From positions 1 to 64,000 of the forward strand of contig JAGBBX010000049.1 of the NCBI GenBank assembly GCA_017938245.1: a DNA stretch of 64,000 nt, written 5' to 3'. The notes beneath the pieces were generated by a model. The model was not told the DNA's origin and searched no databases. It worked only from the letters and a program-made list of their open reading frames with translations. This document shows positions 18,821 through 25,486 of the stretch, in pieces (position 1 is the first letter of the stretch; each line of letters begins with the position of its first letter). This stretch comes from Bacteroidaceae bacterium (lineage in GTDB: Bacteria; Bacteroidota; Bacteroidia; Bacteroidales; Bacteroidaceae). Made by a program: the position numbers and the translations under genes.

Positions 18821-20128
18821 ATGGAGAAAAACATTAAACCGAAACTTATCGAGAAAAAGTATCTGCTTCCATTCATTCTCATTACCTCGCTCTTTGCACT
18901 GTGGGGTTTTGCAAATGATATTACCAATCCTATGGTGGCGGCTTTCCAGACACTTATGGAACTGCCTGCCTCCGAGGCTGCACTGGTACAGTTTGCTTTC
19001 TATGGCGGATACGCTACTATGGCTGTGCCGGCAGCGCTCTTCATCCGCAAGTATAGCTACAAGAGTGCAATTCTGCTTGGATTGGCACTTTATGCAATAG
19101 GTGCTTTCCTGTTTATTCCGGCGGCTAACTATCAGATGTTCTCGTTCTTCTGTGTGTCGTTGTATATCCTTACATTTGGTCTTGCATTTCTCGAGACAAC
19201 CGCGAACCCGATGATTATGTCGTTGGGCGATAAGGATACTGCCACTCGCCGTTTGAATCTTGCTCAGGCATTCAATCCTTTGGGCTCGCTCTCGGGAATG
19301 GCAGTTGCTTCGCTTATTGTGCTGCCTTCGCTTATCTCGGATAAACGTGACGCTGCAGGTGATGTAATCTTTCACGGACTAAGCGAGGTTGAGAAGGCCG
19401 ATATACGTCTGCACGACCTTGCGGTTATACGCGACCCGTATGTGGCAATAGGATTGCTGGTTGTGCTGGTGTTTATTATTATAGGTTTAACAAAAATGCC
19501 TAAAACAAAGGAGCAGGGCGAGAGAGGACCCTTGAAGGATACTTTTGTACGCCTATGGCAGAACCGTCCCTATCGCGAGGGTGTCGTTGCCCAGATGTTT
19601 TACGTGGCGGCTCAGATTATGGTGTGGACATTCATTATCCAATATGCCGATAATTTGGGAATAAACAAGGCTACTGCGCAGAACTATAATATCGTGGCTA
19701 TGATAATGTTCCTATGCAGCCGCTTTATATCTACTTATCTTATGCGATATACCGATTCGCGTAAATTGCTTATGATATTTGGCTTAGGTGCGGTGTTGGC
19801 ATCATTGGGTACAATTTTTATTGTGGGTAAGGCGGGTCTCTACTGTTTGGTTGCAATCAGTTTCTTTATGTCGCTTATGTTCCCCACAATCTATGGTGTT
19901 GCTCTTGAGAATGTCGAGAAACGTGATACCGAGCTCGGTGCATCTTTCCTTGTGATGGCTATTGTCGGTGGTGCTATTATGCCTCCGTTGCAGGGTATGG
20001 TTATTGACTTGGGAACTGTTGCGGGAATGCCGGCGGTGAATGTGTCGTATGCTCTGCCAATGGTATGTTTTATTATTGTTACAATATATGCTTATAGAAG
20101 TTACAAGTTTCTCTCGAGCAGAAGATAA
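18821..20128 (+). CDS. fucP: L-fucose:H+ symporter
   Basis: The 435-residue major facilitator protein has 12 predicted helices and the FucP-family blocks LFALWGFANDITNPMVAAF near the first helix and GLAFLETTANPMIMSLG near the fifth. In E. coli FucP the first of these carries the Asp used in proton coupling. It imports L-fucose for the isomerase encoded upstream. The gene is the last of the three-gene operon. Confidence 0.93.
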   Translation: MEKNIKPKLIEKKYLLPFILITSLFALWGFANDITNPMVAAFQTLMELPASEAALVQFAFYGGYATMAVPAALFIRKYSYKSAILLGLALYAIGAFLFIPAANYQMFSFFCVSLYILTFGLAFLETTANPMIMSLGDKDTATRRLNLAQAFNPLGSLSGMAVASLIVLPSLISDKRDAAGDVIFHGLSEVEKADIRLHDLAVIRDPYVAIGLLVVLVFIIIGLTKMPKTKEQGERGPLKDTFVRLWQNRPYREGVVAQMFYVAAQIMVWTFIIQYADNLGINKATAQNYNIVAMIMFLCSRFISTYLMRYTDSRKLLMIFGLGAVLASLGTIFIVGKAGLYCLVAISFFMSLMFPTIYGVALENVEKRDTELGASFLVMAIVGGAIMPPLQGMVIDLGTVAGMPAVNVSYALPMVCFIIVTIYAYRSYKFLSSRR

Positions 20129-20166
20129 CGGTATACTGTCAAGGTAGAAGTGCAACAAAATTCTTT

Positions 20167-20209
20167 CCTTGCTCACGACTTTGAGCGTAGCGAAAAGGAG
20201 TGAGCAAGG
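20167..20209. repeat. Inverted repeat downstream of fucP
   Basis: A perfect 10-bp stem, ccttgctcac and its complement, has a 23-nt loop containing gagcgtagcgaaaagg, a phrase reminiscent of intergenic repeats of Bacteroidales. It may act as the fucP 3' end, although no T-run follows. Confidence 0.5.
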
Positions 20210-20250
20210 TTCACCCGACAAGTGACAGAGCAAAAGTCAATCAGCAATAC

Positions 20251-20282
20251 AAAAAAATAAAAAAGGGAGACCGCCGTCTCCC
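20251..20282 (-). terminator. Strong minus-strand terminator with no gene upstream
   Basis: Hairpin gggagac-cgcc-gtctccc (20265-20282) is followed, on the minus strand, by a U-run of six, an A and seven more U (20251-20264). This is an intrinsic terminator for a leftward transcript. The only annotated leftward gene to the right is the AraC gene, which already has its own terminator at 20577-20597. Confidence 0.65.
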
Positions 20283-20372
20283 AAAGGAGTGCTTTTACAA
20301 ATTTATTTTGTAATGTTGCACTTGCCGGTTGACTCTGTATTCTGATAAAATTATAAATTTCTTTCGAAAATA

Positions 20373-20405
20373 TTTGGTAGATTCAAAATAAAGCCTTACC
20401 TTTGC
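20373..20405 (+). promoter_or_regulatory. Promoter of the initiator tRNA gene
   Basis: TTTG at 20373-20376, a 20-bp spacer and TACCTTTGC at 20397-20405 are a near-perfect match to the Bacteroidetes consensus. The tRNA begins 20 bp downstream. Confidence 0.8.
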
Positions 20406-20425
20406 ATCAGTTTTAAAAACCGCAT

Positions 20426-20497
20426 CGCGGGGTGGAGCAGTGGTAGCTCGTTGGGCTCATAACCCAAAGGCCGGAGGTTCGATCCCTTCCCCCGCTA
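20426..20497 (+). tRNA. Initiator tRNA-fMet (CAT)
   Basis: The 72-nt cloverleaf can be drawn in full: acceptor CGCGGGG/CCCCGCT, D arm GAGC/GCTC, anticodon stem TTGGG/CCCAA with loop CTCATAA, and T arm GGAGG-TTCGATC-CCTTC. Two features mark an initiator: the first acceptor pair is mismatched (C1 with U72), and the anticodon stem has three consecutive G-C pairs. The 3' end continues with A then CTA, so CCA is not encoded and must be added enzymatically. Confidence 0.95.
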
Positions 20498-20502
20498 CTA
20501 AG

Positions 20503-20534
20503 AGAGGACAACAATAGTTGTCCTCTAATTTTTT
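20503..20534 (+). terminator. Terminator of the tRNA gene
   Basis: A perfect 10-bp stem, agaggacaac and its complement, around an AATA loop is followed by AA and eight T, a textbook intrinsic terminator directly after the tRNA. Confidence 0.9.
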
Positions 20535-20576
20535 TATCTGTTACAATAATTGTGGAGAACCCGAAAATATAAAAAA

Positions 20577-20597
20577 TGCTCCTCGCATAGAGGAGCA
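20577..20597 (-). terminator. Terminator of the AraC gene
   Basis: An 8-bp stem (tgctcctc and its complement) is followed on the minus strand by a run of T. It lies just after the AraC stop codon. Confidence 0.8.
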
Positions 20598-20604
20598 AAA
20601 TATT

Positions 20605-21489
20605 TTAATCGACCATAACACCATTTGCTCTGAACTCGGAGAGTGAGTAACCTGTATGGCGCTTGAAGTAGCGATTAAGATAGCTCTGGTCGGGGAAATG
20701 AAAATCATTTACCAATTCCTGGAAACTTTTGTGAGTATACATTAGTGCCACCTGTAACTCAATTATTGTATATTGGTCGATAATCTCTTTGGCATTCTGC
20801 CCCGATGCTCTTTGGCAGATGGCATTCAGATGGCGGGTCGAGATATTAAGATTGTCGGCATAATACTGTACCGAGCGCTCTTCGCGGAATTTTTGTGTAA
20901 GCAGCACTCTGAAGTTATGAAACAGCTTGTCTTTGTTCTCAGTGATATTCTCTCTACCGGGTAGTTCGTTCTTGTTCCTGATCTCTAGCATATACAGCAG
21001 CAGTGCATTAACCGATAGAATCACATTTTTACGGCAGAACTCGGCATTATCGGGCTCCTCGGTAATGAATGTTCCCATTAAATCAATCTGACGGAAAATG
21101 TTTTGCACAAACTCCTGCTCCAAGGGGGTGTTACCACCACGATAGGGGCGACGCTCTATGTTCTGCATCTCCTCGGGGCTGAACTCACTTCGTGCAGCCA
21201 ACCAGATGTGCTTTGACAGACCTAATAGCAGAGCCGAAAAATCGCTCGAAATATCGAGTAATAGAATGTTCGAACCACGAGGACATATTATTATTTGGTT
21301 GGGAGTAAAACGATGCTTCTGCCCGTCTATTGTAAAAAGCGCTTCGCCGCTGTGACACCAAAAAATAGAGGTGAACTGCAACTGATAGGCGTGTTGTACA
21401 AACTGCTGCAATGATGATTTAATTGTAGCAAACCCCTGAAGAGGAACTTTCTTTAGATGAATGTTGTTCAAAAATTCTGATAGTGCCAT
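20605..21489 (-). CDS. AraC-family transcriptional regulator
   Basis: The 294-residue protein has an N-terminal ligand-sensing domain, including an AraC-like beta segment (FWCHSGEALFTIDGQKHRF). Its C-terminal AraC DNA-binding domain contains two helix-turn-helix units: YYADNLNISTRHLNAICQ and FQELVNDFHFPDQSYLNRYF, followed by GYSLSEFR. The frame extends upstream to 21546, but the ATG at 21489 begins a typical N terminus (MALSEFLNN) and is preferred. It lies near the fucose operon but is separated from it by a tRNA gene and terminators, so control of that operon is only a possibility. Confidence 0.85.
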   Translation of the reverse strand: MALSEFLNNIHLKKVPLQGFATIKSSLQQFVQHAYQLQFTSIFWCHSGEALFTIDGQKHRFTPNQIIICPRGSNILLLDISSDFSALLLGLSKHIWLAARSEFSPEEMQNIERRPYRGGNTPLEQEFVQNIFRQIDLMGTFITEEPDNAEFCRKNVILSVNALLLYMLEIRNKNELPGRENITENKDKLFHNFRVLLTQKFREERSVQYYADNLNISTRHLNAICQRASGQNAKEIIDQYTIIELQVALMYTHKSFQELVNDFHFPDQSYLNRYFKRHTGYSLSEFRANGVMVD

Positions 21490-21598
21490 ACTCTTTTGTA
21501 CTTGTGCTGGTGCGAATTTCGTGAAAAATATTGTAATATGCAACAATGCTGTAGTAAAAATTCTTCTTATTGGTATTTTTTTACAAATATTTCTTTTT

Positions 21599-21940
21599 AT
21601 TGGTGTACGGTAAAACTTTTTCAGTCTCTCATTTAGGCTTGTTTGCTAAATTCAGCCTTTCATTGTTCTTTTTCTCCTACTTTTCGTGCCGACGAAAAGT
21701 AGGCAAAAGGCTCTGCGCACGGAAAATCTTAACGTAAAATGCTCACGATGTTTTTTGGGTGCTGCGGAACTCGCTTCGCTCAAACATCCTCGCACTTAAT
21801 CCAAAAAATATCTACCATTTTACTAATTTTCCTATGGCGCACCAATGAACAACCTTATGATTTTATGAAAAAGTGGGCAATATTAGCTTCGTCAATAGCA
21901 CTTCTTGGGATTATTCTATTTTTATCGGACAGTAATAATT
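21599..21940. repeat. Interspersed repeat, long copy
   Basis: Both ends match the 118-bp segment at 4317-4434; here an additional middle of about 220 bp is present. The middle contains a perfect 12-bp palindrome (21676-21703, cctacttttcgt-gccg-acgaaaagtagg) and the phrase ctgcggaactcgcttcgctc, which I recall as recurring in Bacteroidales intergenic repeats. No transposase is visible. It fills most of the gene-free space between the AraC gene and the tmRNA gene. Confidence 0.75.
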
Positions 21941-21948
21941 TTTTTTAA
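21865..21948 (+). CDS. Possible 27-residue membrane mini-protein inside the repeat
   Basis: An ATG-started frame encodes MKKWAILASSIALLGIIL followed by FLSDSNNFF: a basic start and one hydrophobic helix. It lies at the right end of the interspersed repeat. The related copy near 4.4 kb has lost the ATG and carries a 1-nt deletion, so the frame is not conserved between copies. It may be a chance ORF or a remnant of a larger gene. Confidence 0.25.
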   Translation: MKKWAILASSIALLGIILFLSDSNNFF

Positions 21949-22041
21949 AGGGCTAACAGTCGGGATGTGCGGGCGATTAGAAACAGCGAAGAATAACCGA
22001 GAAACAAAGGAAATCTCGGTTAAAAAGCGCGTGTGCATAAA

Positions 22042-22086
22042 ACAGTAAAGACTGCCAATTATCAATTAATTGACAGTCTTTACTGT
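22042..22086 (-). terminator. Terminator of the tmRNA gene
   Basis: A perfect 13-bp stem, acagtaaagactg and its complement, has an AT-rich loop that can pair further. It is followed on the minus strand by a short T-run. It lies 8 bp beyond the mature tmRNA 3' end. Confidence 0.75.
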
Positions 22087-22093
22087 GAAATAG

Positions 22094-22488
22094 TGGAGCT
22101 AGAGGGAGTCGAACCCTCGTCCAAACGAGGAAACAATACGCTTTCTACACGCTTAGTCATCGGTGAGATTTTCGAGTATGCGCAAGACCGCGACAACCAA
22201 CACATACCTTATCCTCTAAAATTTCGCCGCAGCATCGAGGCCTGCAACGGCTAGTCCCGAGTTGCCTGCACCACCATATCGGATTGCTTCGGAACAACTG
22301 CGTCCGGGTGATGTCTCGTCCCAATACCTGGTATCGGGATAAAGCTAATCTACTGTACTTCGATTAAGCAGCGAGAGCATAATTGTTTTCGCCAGATAAT
22401 TGTTGACGGCTCGGATTATAGTGCAAACCGGACGAGGCACTGCGTGCTTACGTACCTTTTCTGCCCGCTGTCAAAACCAAATAGCCCC
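22094..22488 (-). ncRNA. ssrA: Transfer-messenger RNA (tmRNA)
   Basis: The 395-nt gene has the tRNA-like ends: 5' GGGGCTA pairs with 3' TAGCTCC, followed by discriminator A, and the T arm reads CGAGGGTTCGACTCCCTC. The tag frame (22393-22364) encodes GENNYALAA and then TAA, matching the known Bacteroides/Porphyromonas type of tag. It rescues stalled ribosomes by trans-translation. CCA is not encoded. Its promoter is TAACTTTG at 22526-22533 on the minus strand. The plus-strand open frame across this region is an artefact. Confidence 0.96.
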
Positions 22489-22525
22489 AAGCGCGAGAAA
22501 AAGTATCTTTTTCTAATAAGGTCTG

Positions 22526-22555
22526 CAAAGTTAATCATTTAATTTGTAAGTGCAA
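22526..22555 (-). promoter_or_regulatory. Promoter of ssrA
   Basis: On the minus strand, TTG (22555-22553), a 19-bp spacer and TAACTTTG (22533-22526) match the Bacteroidetes consensus exactly. It interleaves with the rightward mntP promoter. Confidence 0.8.
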
Positions 22556-22574
22556 TAAATTTAGTATATTTTTG
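22543..22574 (+). promoter_or_regulatory. Promoter of mntP
   Basis: TTTG (22543-22546), a 20-bp spacer and TATTTTTG (22567-22574) match the consensus exactly. The -33 box lies inside the region used by the divergent ssrA promoter, so the two may compete. Confidence 0.75.
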
Positions 22575-22623
22575 CATTGCTACACTATGTAGAATGATTG
22601 CATTATTGTATAAATAGTTGTGT

Positions 22624-23199
22624 ATGAGTAATATTGAAGCCTGGATTCTGGCTTTTGCACTGGCGATGGATTGCTTTGCAGTCTCTATTGCTGCCGGGGT
22701 TATTCTTAAGCGTGTCAAGTGGCGCCCTATGCTGCTTATGGCTCTCTCTTTCGGATTATTTCAGGCGGTTAATCCCATCATAGGATGGGTGGGAACCGAT
22801 TATTGTCGTCATCTTATAGAGAGTGTCGACCATTGGATTGCTTTTGCGATTCTTGCTTTTCTGGGTGGACGTATGATTATAGAATCGTTCAAAGATGAGG
22901 AGGATAAAAGTTTTAATCCCGAGTCGCTCAAAGTTATCCTTACGATGGCTGTGGCTACCAGTATCGATGCCTTTGCAGTGGGAATATCGTTTTCCTGTAT
23001 GGGTATTCTCTCTTTTGCTCATCTTCTTTATCCTGTCGTGGTTATTGGCTTTGTTTCGTTGGCTCTCTCTCTTGCAGGTCTCTTCCTGGGAATAAAATTC
23101 GGCAAACGTTATGCGCAGCGCATCCGTGCCGAGCTATGGGGGGGAATTATCCTTATTATCATTGGTGTAAAGGTGCTTATGGAACATCTTGCGGGATAA
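22624..23199 (+). CDS. mntP: Manganese efflux pump MntP
   Basis: This 191-residue membrane protein has six predicted helices in two related halves. Each half carries the family motif with acidic residues in the membrane: ALAMDCFAVSIAAG in the first and AVATSIDAFAVGISF in the second. The pump exports Mn2+ and prevents manganese toxicity. I chose the ATG at 22624; a TTG two codons upstream would be possible. A yybP-ykoY manganese riboswitch is not evident in the short leader. Single gene. Confidence 0.93.
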   Translation: MSNIEAWILAFALAMDCFAVSIAAGVILKRVKWRPMLLMALSFGLFQAVNPIIGWVGTDYCRHLIESVDHWIAFAILAFLGGRMIIESFKDEEDKSFNPESLKVILTMAVATSIDAFAVGISFSCMGILSFAHLLYPVVVIGFVSLALSLAGLFLGIKFGKRYAQRIRAELWGGIILIIIGVKVLMEHLAG

Positions 23200-23272
23200 C
23201 GGTATGGGGGTTATGTTTCTATATTAACACATAATATTTTTTTAAAATAAACATATATTTATCTTTTGTTGC

Positions 23273-23281
23273 TATATTCGC
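23273..23281 (+). promoter_or_regulatory. Promoter -7 element of the hexosaminidase gene
   Basis: TATATTCGC matches the -7 variant seen before other genes here, 32 bp ahead of the start codon at 23314. A clear -33 box at the usual distance is not visible. Confidence 0.4.
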
Positions 23282-23313
23282 AAAATACAGTAAAAAATAT
23301 ACACACTATTTTT

Positions 23314-24972
23314 ATGAGATCGCTTTTTAGTATTTCTATCCTCCTGACAATGTTCGTTTATGCAGGAACTATAAATGCCCAGCGCGCTAATTATGATGTT
23401 ATTCCATTGCCAAAATCGGTGAAGGTCGATTCGGTAAAGGTGTTTAATCTATGCAAGGATGCAGGTGTGGCTTTTGATGCAACTAATCCCGAAGTCTATC
23501 GCAATGTGCTTTTCCTATGTGAGTGGGTCAAAGAGATGACGGGTATTGAGCTTAAACTTACTCCTAATGATAAGAAAGCAGCAATTAAATTCAGCCTCGA
23601 TTATCCGGTGAAGATTGATGCTGCCGAAATAACCGAACAGCAAAAGGAGGCCTATATAATAAAGGTCGATAAGAAGGGTGTCTCTATTATTGCTCGTGAG
23701 CCTGCCGGATTGTTCCGCGCGGCACAGACACTGCGTAAGTCGCTGCCCGTTATAAAGGGTGCTGTCAAGCCGGTAGAACTGCCGTTTGCCGAGATTAAGG
23801 ACGAGCCGCGTTTCGAGTATCGCGGTGTGTTGCTCGATTGCGGACGACACTATTTCTCGGTCGACTTTATTAAGAAATTCATTGATGTGATGGCGCTGCA
23901 CGGTAGCAACCAGTTGCATTGGCATCTTACCGAAGACCAGGGTTGGCGCTTCGAGGTAAAGGCCTATCCTACATTGGCTACGCAGGGTAGTGTACGTGCC
24001 GAGACCGTTATTGGCCCCGGAAACTCGGGAATATACGATGGAGTGCCATACGGTGGATATTATACACAAGAAGAGTGTCGCGAGGTGGTGCGCTATGCTG
24101 CCGAACGCTACGTGAACGTTGTTCCCGAGATTGACCTCCCCGGACATATGCAGAGCGCTCTGCACGTATTTCCACATCTTGGTTGCACCGGTGGTCCCTA
24201 TCCTGTTCGTACCTATTGGGGCGTCAGCCGCGAGGTGCTTTGCGGCGGTAATCCCGAGACACTCACTTTCCTGAAGACCGTGCTAGGTGAGTTGTGCGAT
24301 GTGTTCCCCTCGAAGATAATTCATATTGGTGGCGATGAGTGTCCCAAGCACCGATGGAAAGATTGTCCCAAATGTCAGGCAAAAATCAAAGAACTCGGAT
24401 TAAAGAGCAACGATAAGCACACTGCCGAGAATCAGTTGCAGAGCTATATAAATCGCGAGGTAGAGGCATTTATGAAAGAGCGCGGTCGCGATATTATCGG
24501 TTGGGACGAGATTCTCGAGGGTGGACTCTCGGGGCGTTCAATAGTAATGTCTTGGCGCGGAATAAAGGGGGGAATTGCTGCGGCGCGTCAGGGGCACAGG
24601 GTTATTATGAGTCCCAATGTATATAGTTACATCGACCATCCTCAGTTGAAGGATTATGGCAAGCAGCCACGTACCACCGACAGCTATTTAGTATCGGCAA
24701 GCAAAGTATACTCATTTGAACCGCTTATCCCCGACAGCCTTACCGCTGAGCAACAGAAATTGATTCTTGGCCCGCAGGTAAACCTCTGGACCGAGCACGT
24801 AGCTTATCCTCAACACGCATTCTATCAGCTTCTTCCGAGACTGGGTGCATCGAGCGAAGTGCAGTGGTGTCTGCCCGAACAAAAAGACTTTGAGCAGTTT
24901 AAAAAACGCCTGCCCCGCCTGAAAAAAGTTTACGATATAATGGGTGTCAACTACTGTAGACAGATAGAGTAG
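23314..24972 (+). CDS. Beta-N-acetylhexosaminidase, GH20
   Basis: The 552-residue protein has an N-terminal signal peptide (MRSLFSISILLTMFVYAGT, cleaved after AQR-like residues), a GH20b-like beta domain (about 25-145), and the GH20 TIM barrel. The barrel includes FEYRGVLLDCGRHYF, HWHLTEDQGWRFE and the catalytic Asp-Glu pair at 341-342 in IGGDECPKHRW. It removes terminal GlcNAc or GalNAc from glycans by substrate-assisted catalysis, probably in the periplasm, and fits host-glycan foraging together with fucose use. The upstream extension to 23266 overlaps the promoter and is not used. Confidence 0.93.
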   Translation: MRSLFSISILLTMFVYAGTINAQRANYDVIPLPKSVKVDSVKVFNLCKDAGVAFDATNPEVYRNVLFLCEWVKEMTGIELKLTPNDKKAAIKFSLDYPVKIDAAEITEQQKEAYIIKVDKKGVSIIAREPAGLFRAAQTLRKSLPVIKGAVKPVELPFAEIKDEPRFEYRGVLLDCGRHYFSVDFIKKFIDVMALHGSNQLHWHLTEDQGWRFEVKAYPTLATQGSVRAETVIGPGNSGIYDGVPYGGYYTQEECREVVRYAAERYVNVVPEIDLPGHMQSALHVFPHLGCTGGPYPVRTYWGVSREVLCGGNPETLTFLKTVLGELCDVFPSKIIHIGGDECPKHRWKDCPKCQAKIKELGLKSNDKHTAENQLQSYINREVEAFMKERGRDIIGWDEILEGGLSGRSIVMSWRGIKGGIAAARQGHRVIMSPNVYSYIDHPQLKDYGKQPRTTDSYLVSASKVYSFEPLIPDSLTAEQQKLILGPQVNLWTEHVAYPQHAFYQLLPRLGASSEVQWCLPEQKDFEQFKKRLPRLKKVYDIMGVNYCRQIE

Positions 24973-24990
24973 GAGGAACTATTGTGTAAT

Positions 24991-25083
24991 ATGAAATTTC
25001 AATATTTATGGCTTTGTTATACTCTGCTATTCTTTTACTCTCTTCGGAATCAGATGGAACAATTTCATAAGAAGAACGATTAA
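24991..25083 (+). CDS. Possible 30-residue small protein
   Basis: An ATG-started frame of 30 codons encodes a peptide with a hydrophobic, aromatic N-terminal half (MKFQYLWLCYTLLFFYSL) and a charged tail. It sits 18 bp after the hexosaminidase stop at the left edge of the foreign island. There is no independent support; it could be a gene remnant. Confidence 0.2.
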   Translation: MKFQYLWLCYTLLFFYSLRNQMEQFHKKND

Positions 25084-25172
25084 AATTCGTCTGTGCAAAT
25101 CACAACCATAGAATTCTTTATTTTGGAATATATTTAATACTTTTGCGTTAGGATTAAATATATTTGGGAATA

Positions 25173-25322
25173 ATGGCAAATCTAAATCGTATCAAAGTAG
25201 TACTTGTTGAACAGCAAAAGACAGGTAAATGGCTGGCAGAACAAATGGGTAAATCCGCTTGTACAGTCAGCAAATGGTGTAGCAACTACAGTCAGCCAGA
25301 TTTGGCTGGGTTTGGCTTGTAA
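25173..25322 (+). pseudogene. Truncated XRE-family helix-turn-helix regulator
   Basis: The 49-residue product contains a nearly complete XRE helix-turn-helix: MANLNRIKVVLVEQQKTGKW, then LAEQMGKSACTVSKWC. It then breaks off at QPDL with AGFGL and a stop, whereas relatives continue with two more helices to about 65-70 residues. Such small regulators precede restriction-modification and other defence genes in Bacteroidales. The region to 25486 has a further short open stretch ending KLLFGDKK and a stop (about 25345-25398), probably the tail of another deleted gene. Confidence 0.65.
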
Positions 25323-25486
25323 ATGTTTTGATTGTAATTGCCTGTTGCAGCTAACTTTGACAAACAGTTAAAACTACTATTTGGAGATAAGAAATAATCT
25401 TTACTAACCTTCTGCGATTTTTTATTATTACCTCTTAACCAGTAGGGATTGCAGCAATATCACATTTGGCGAAAAAATAAAAAAAT

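Noticed and set aside
20413..20598. Minus-strand open frame across the tRNA gene
   Set aside because: It is antisense to the tRNA and its terminator.
22033..22254. Plus-strand open frame of 73 codons over the tmRNA
   Set aside because: It runs antisense through the tRNA-like domain and terminator of ssrA and has no protein character.
22618..22623. TTG start for mntP
   Set aside because: An ATG two codons downstream gives the usual N terminus.
24973..25486. Insertion sequence at the left edge of the island
   Set aside because: No transposase frame or terminal inverted repeats were found; only gene stubs are present.
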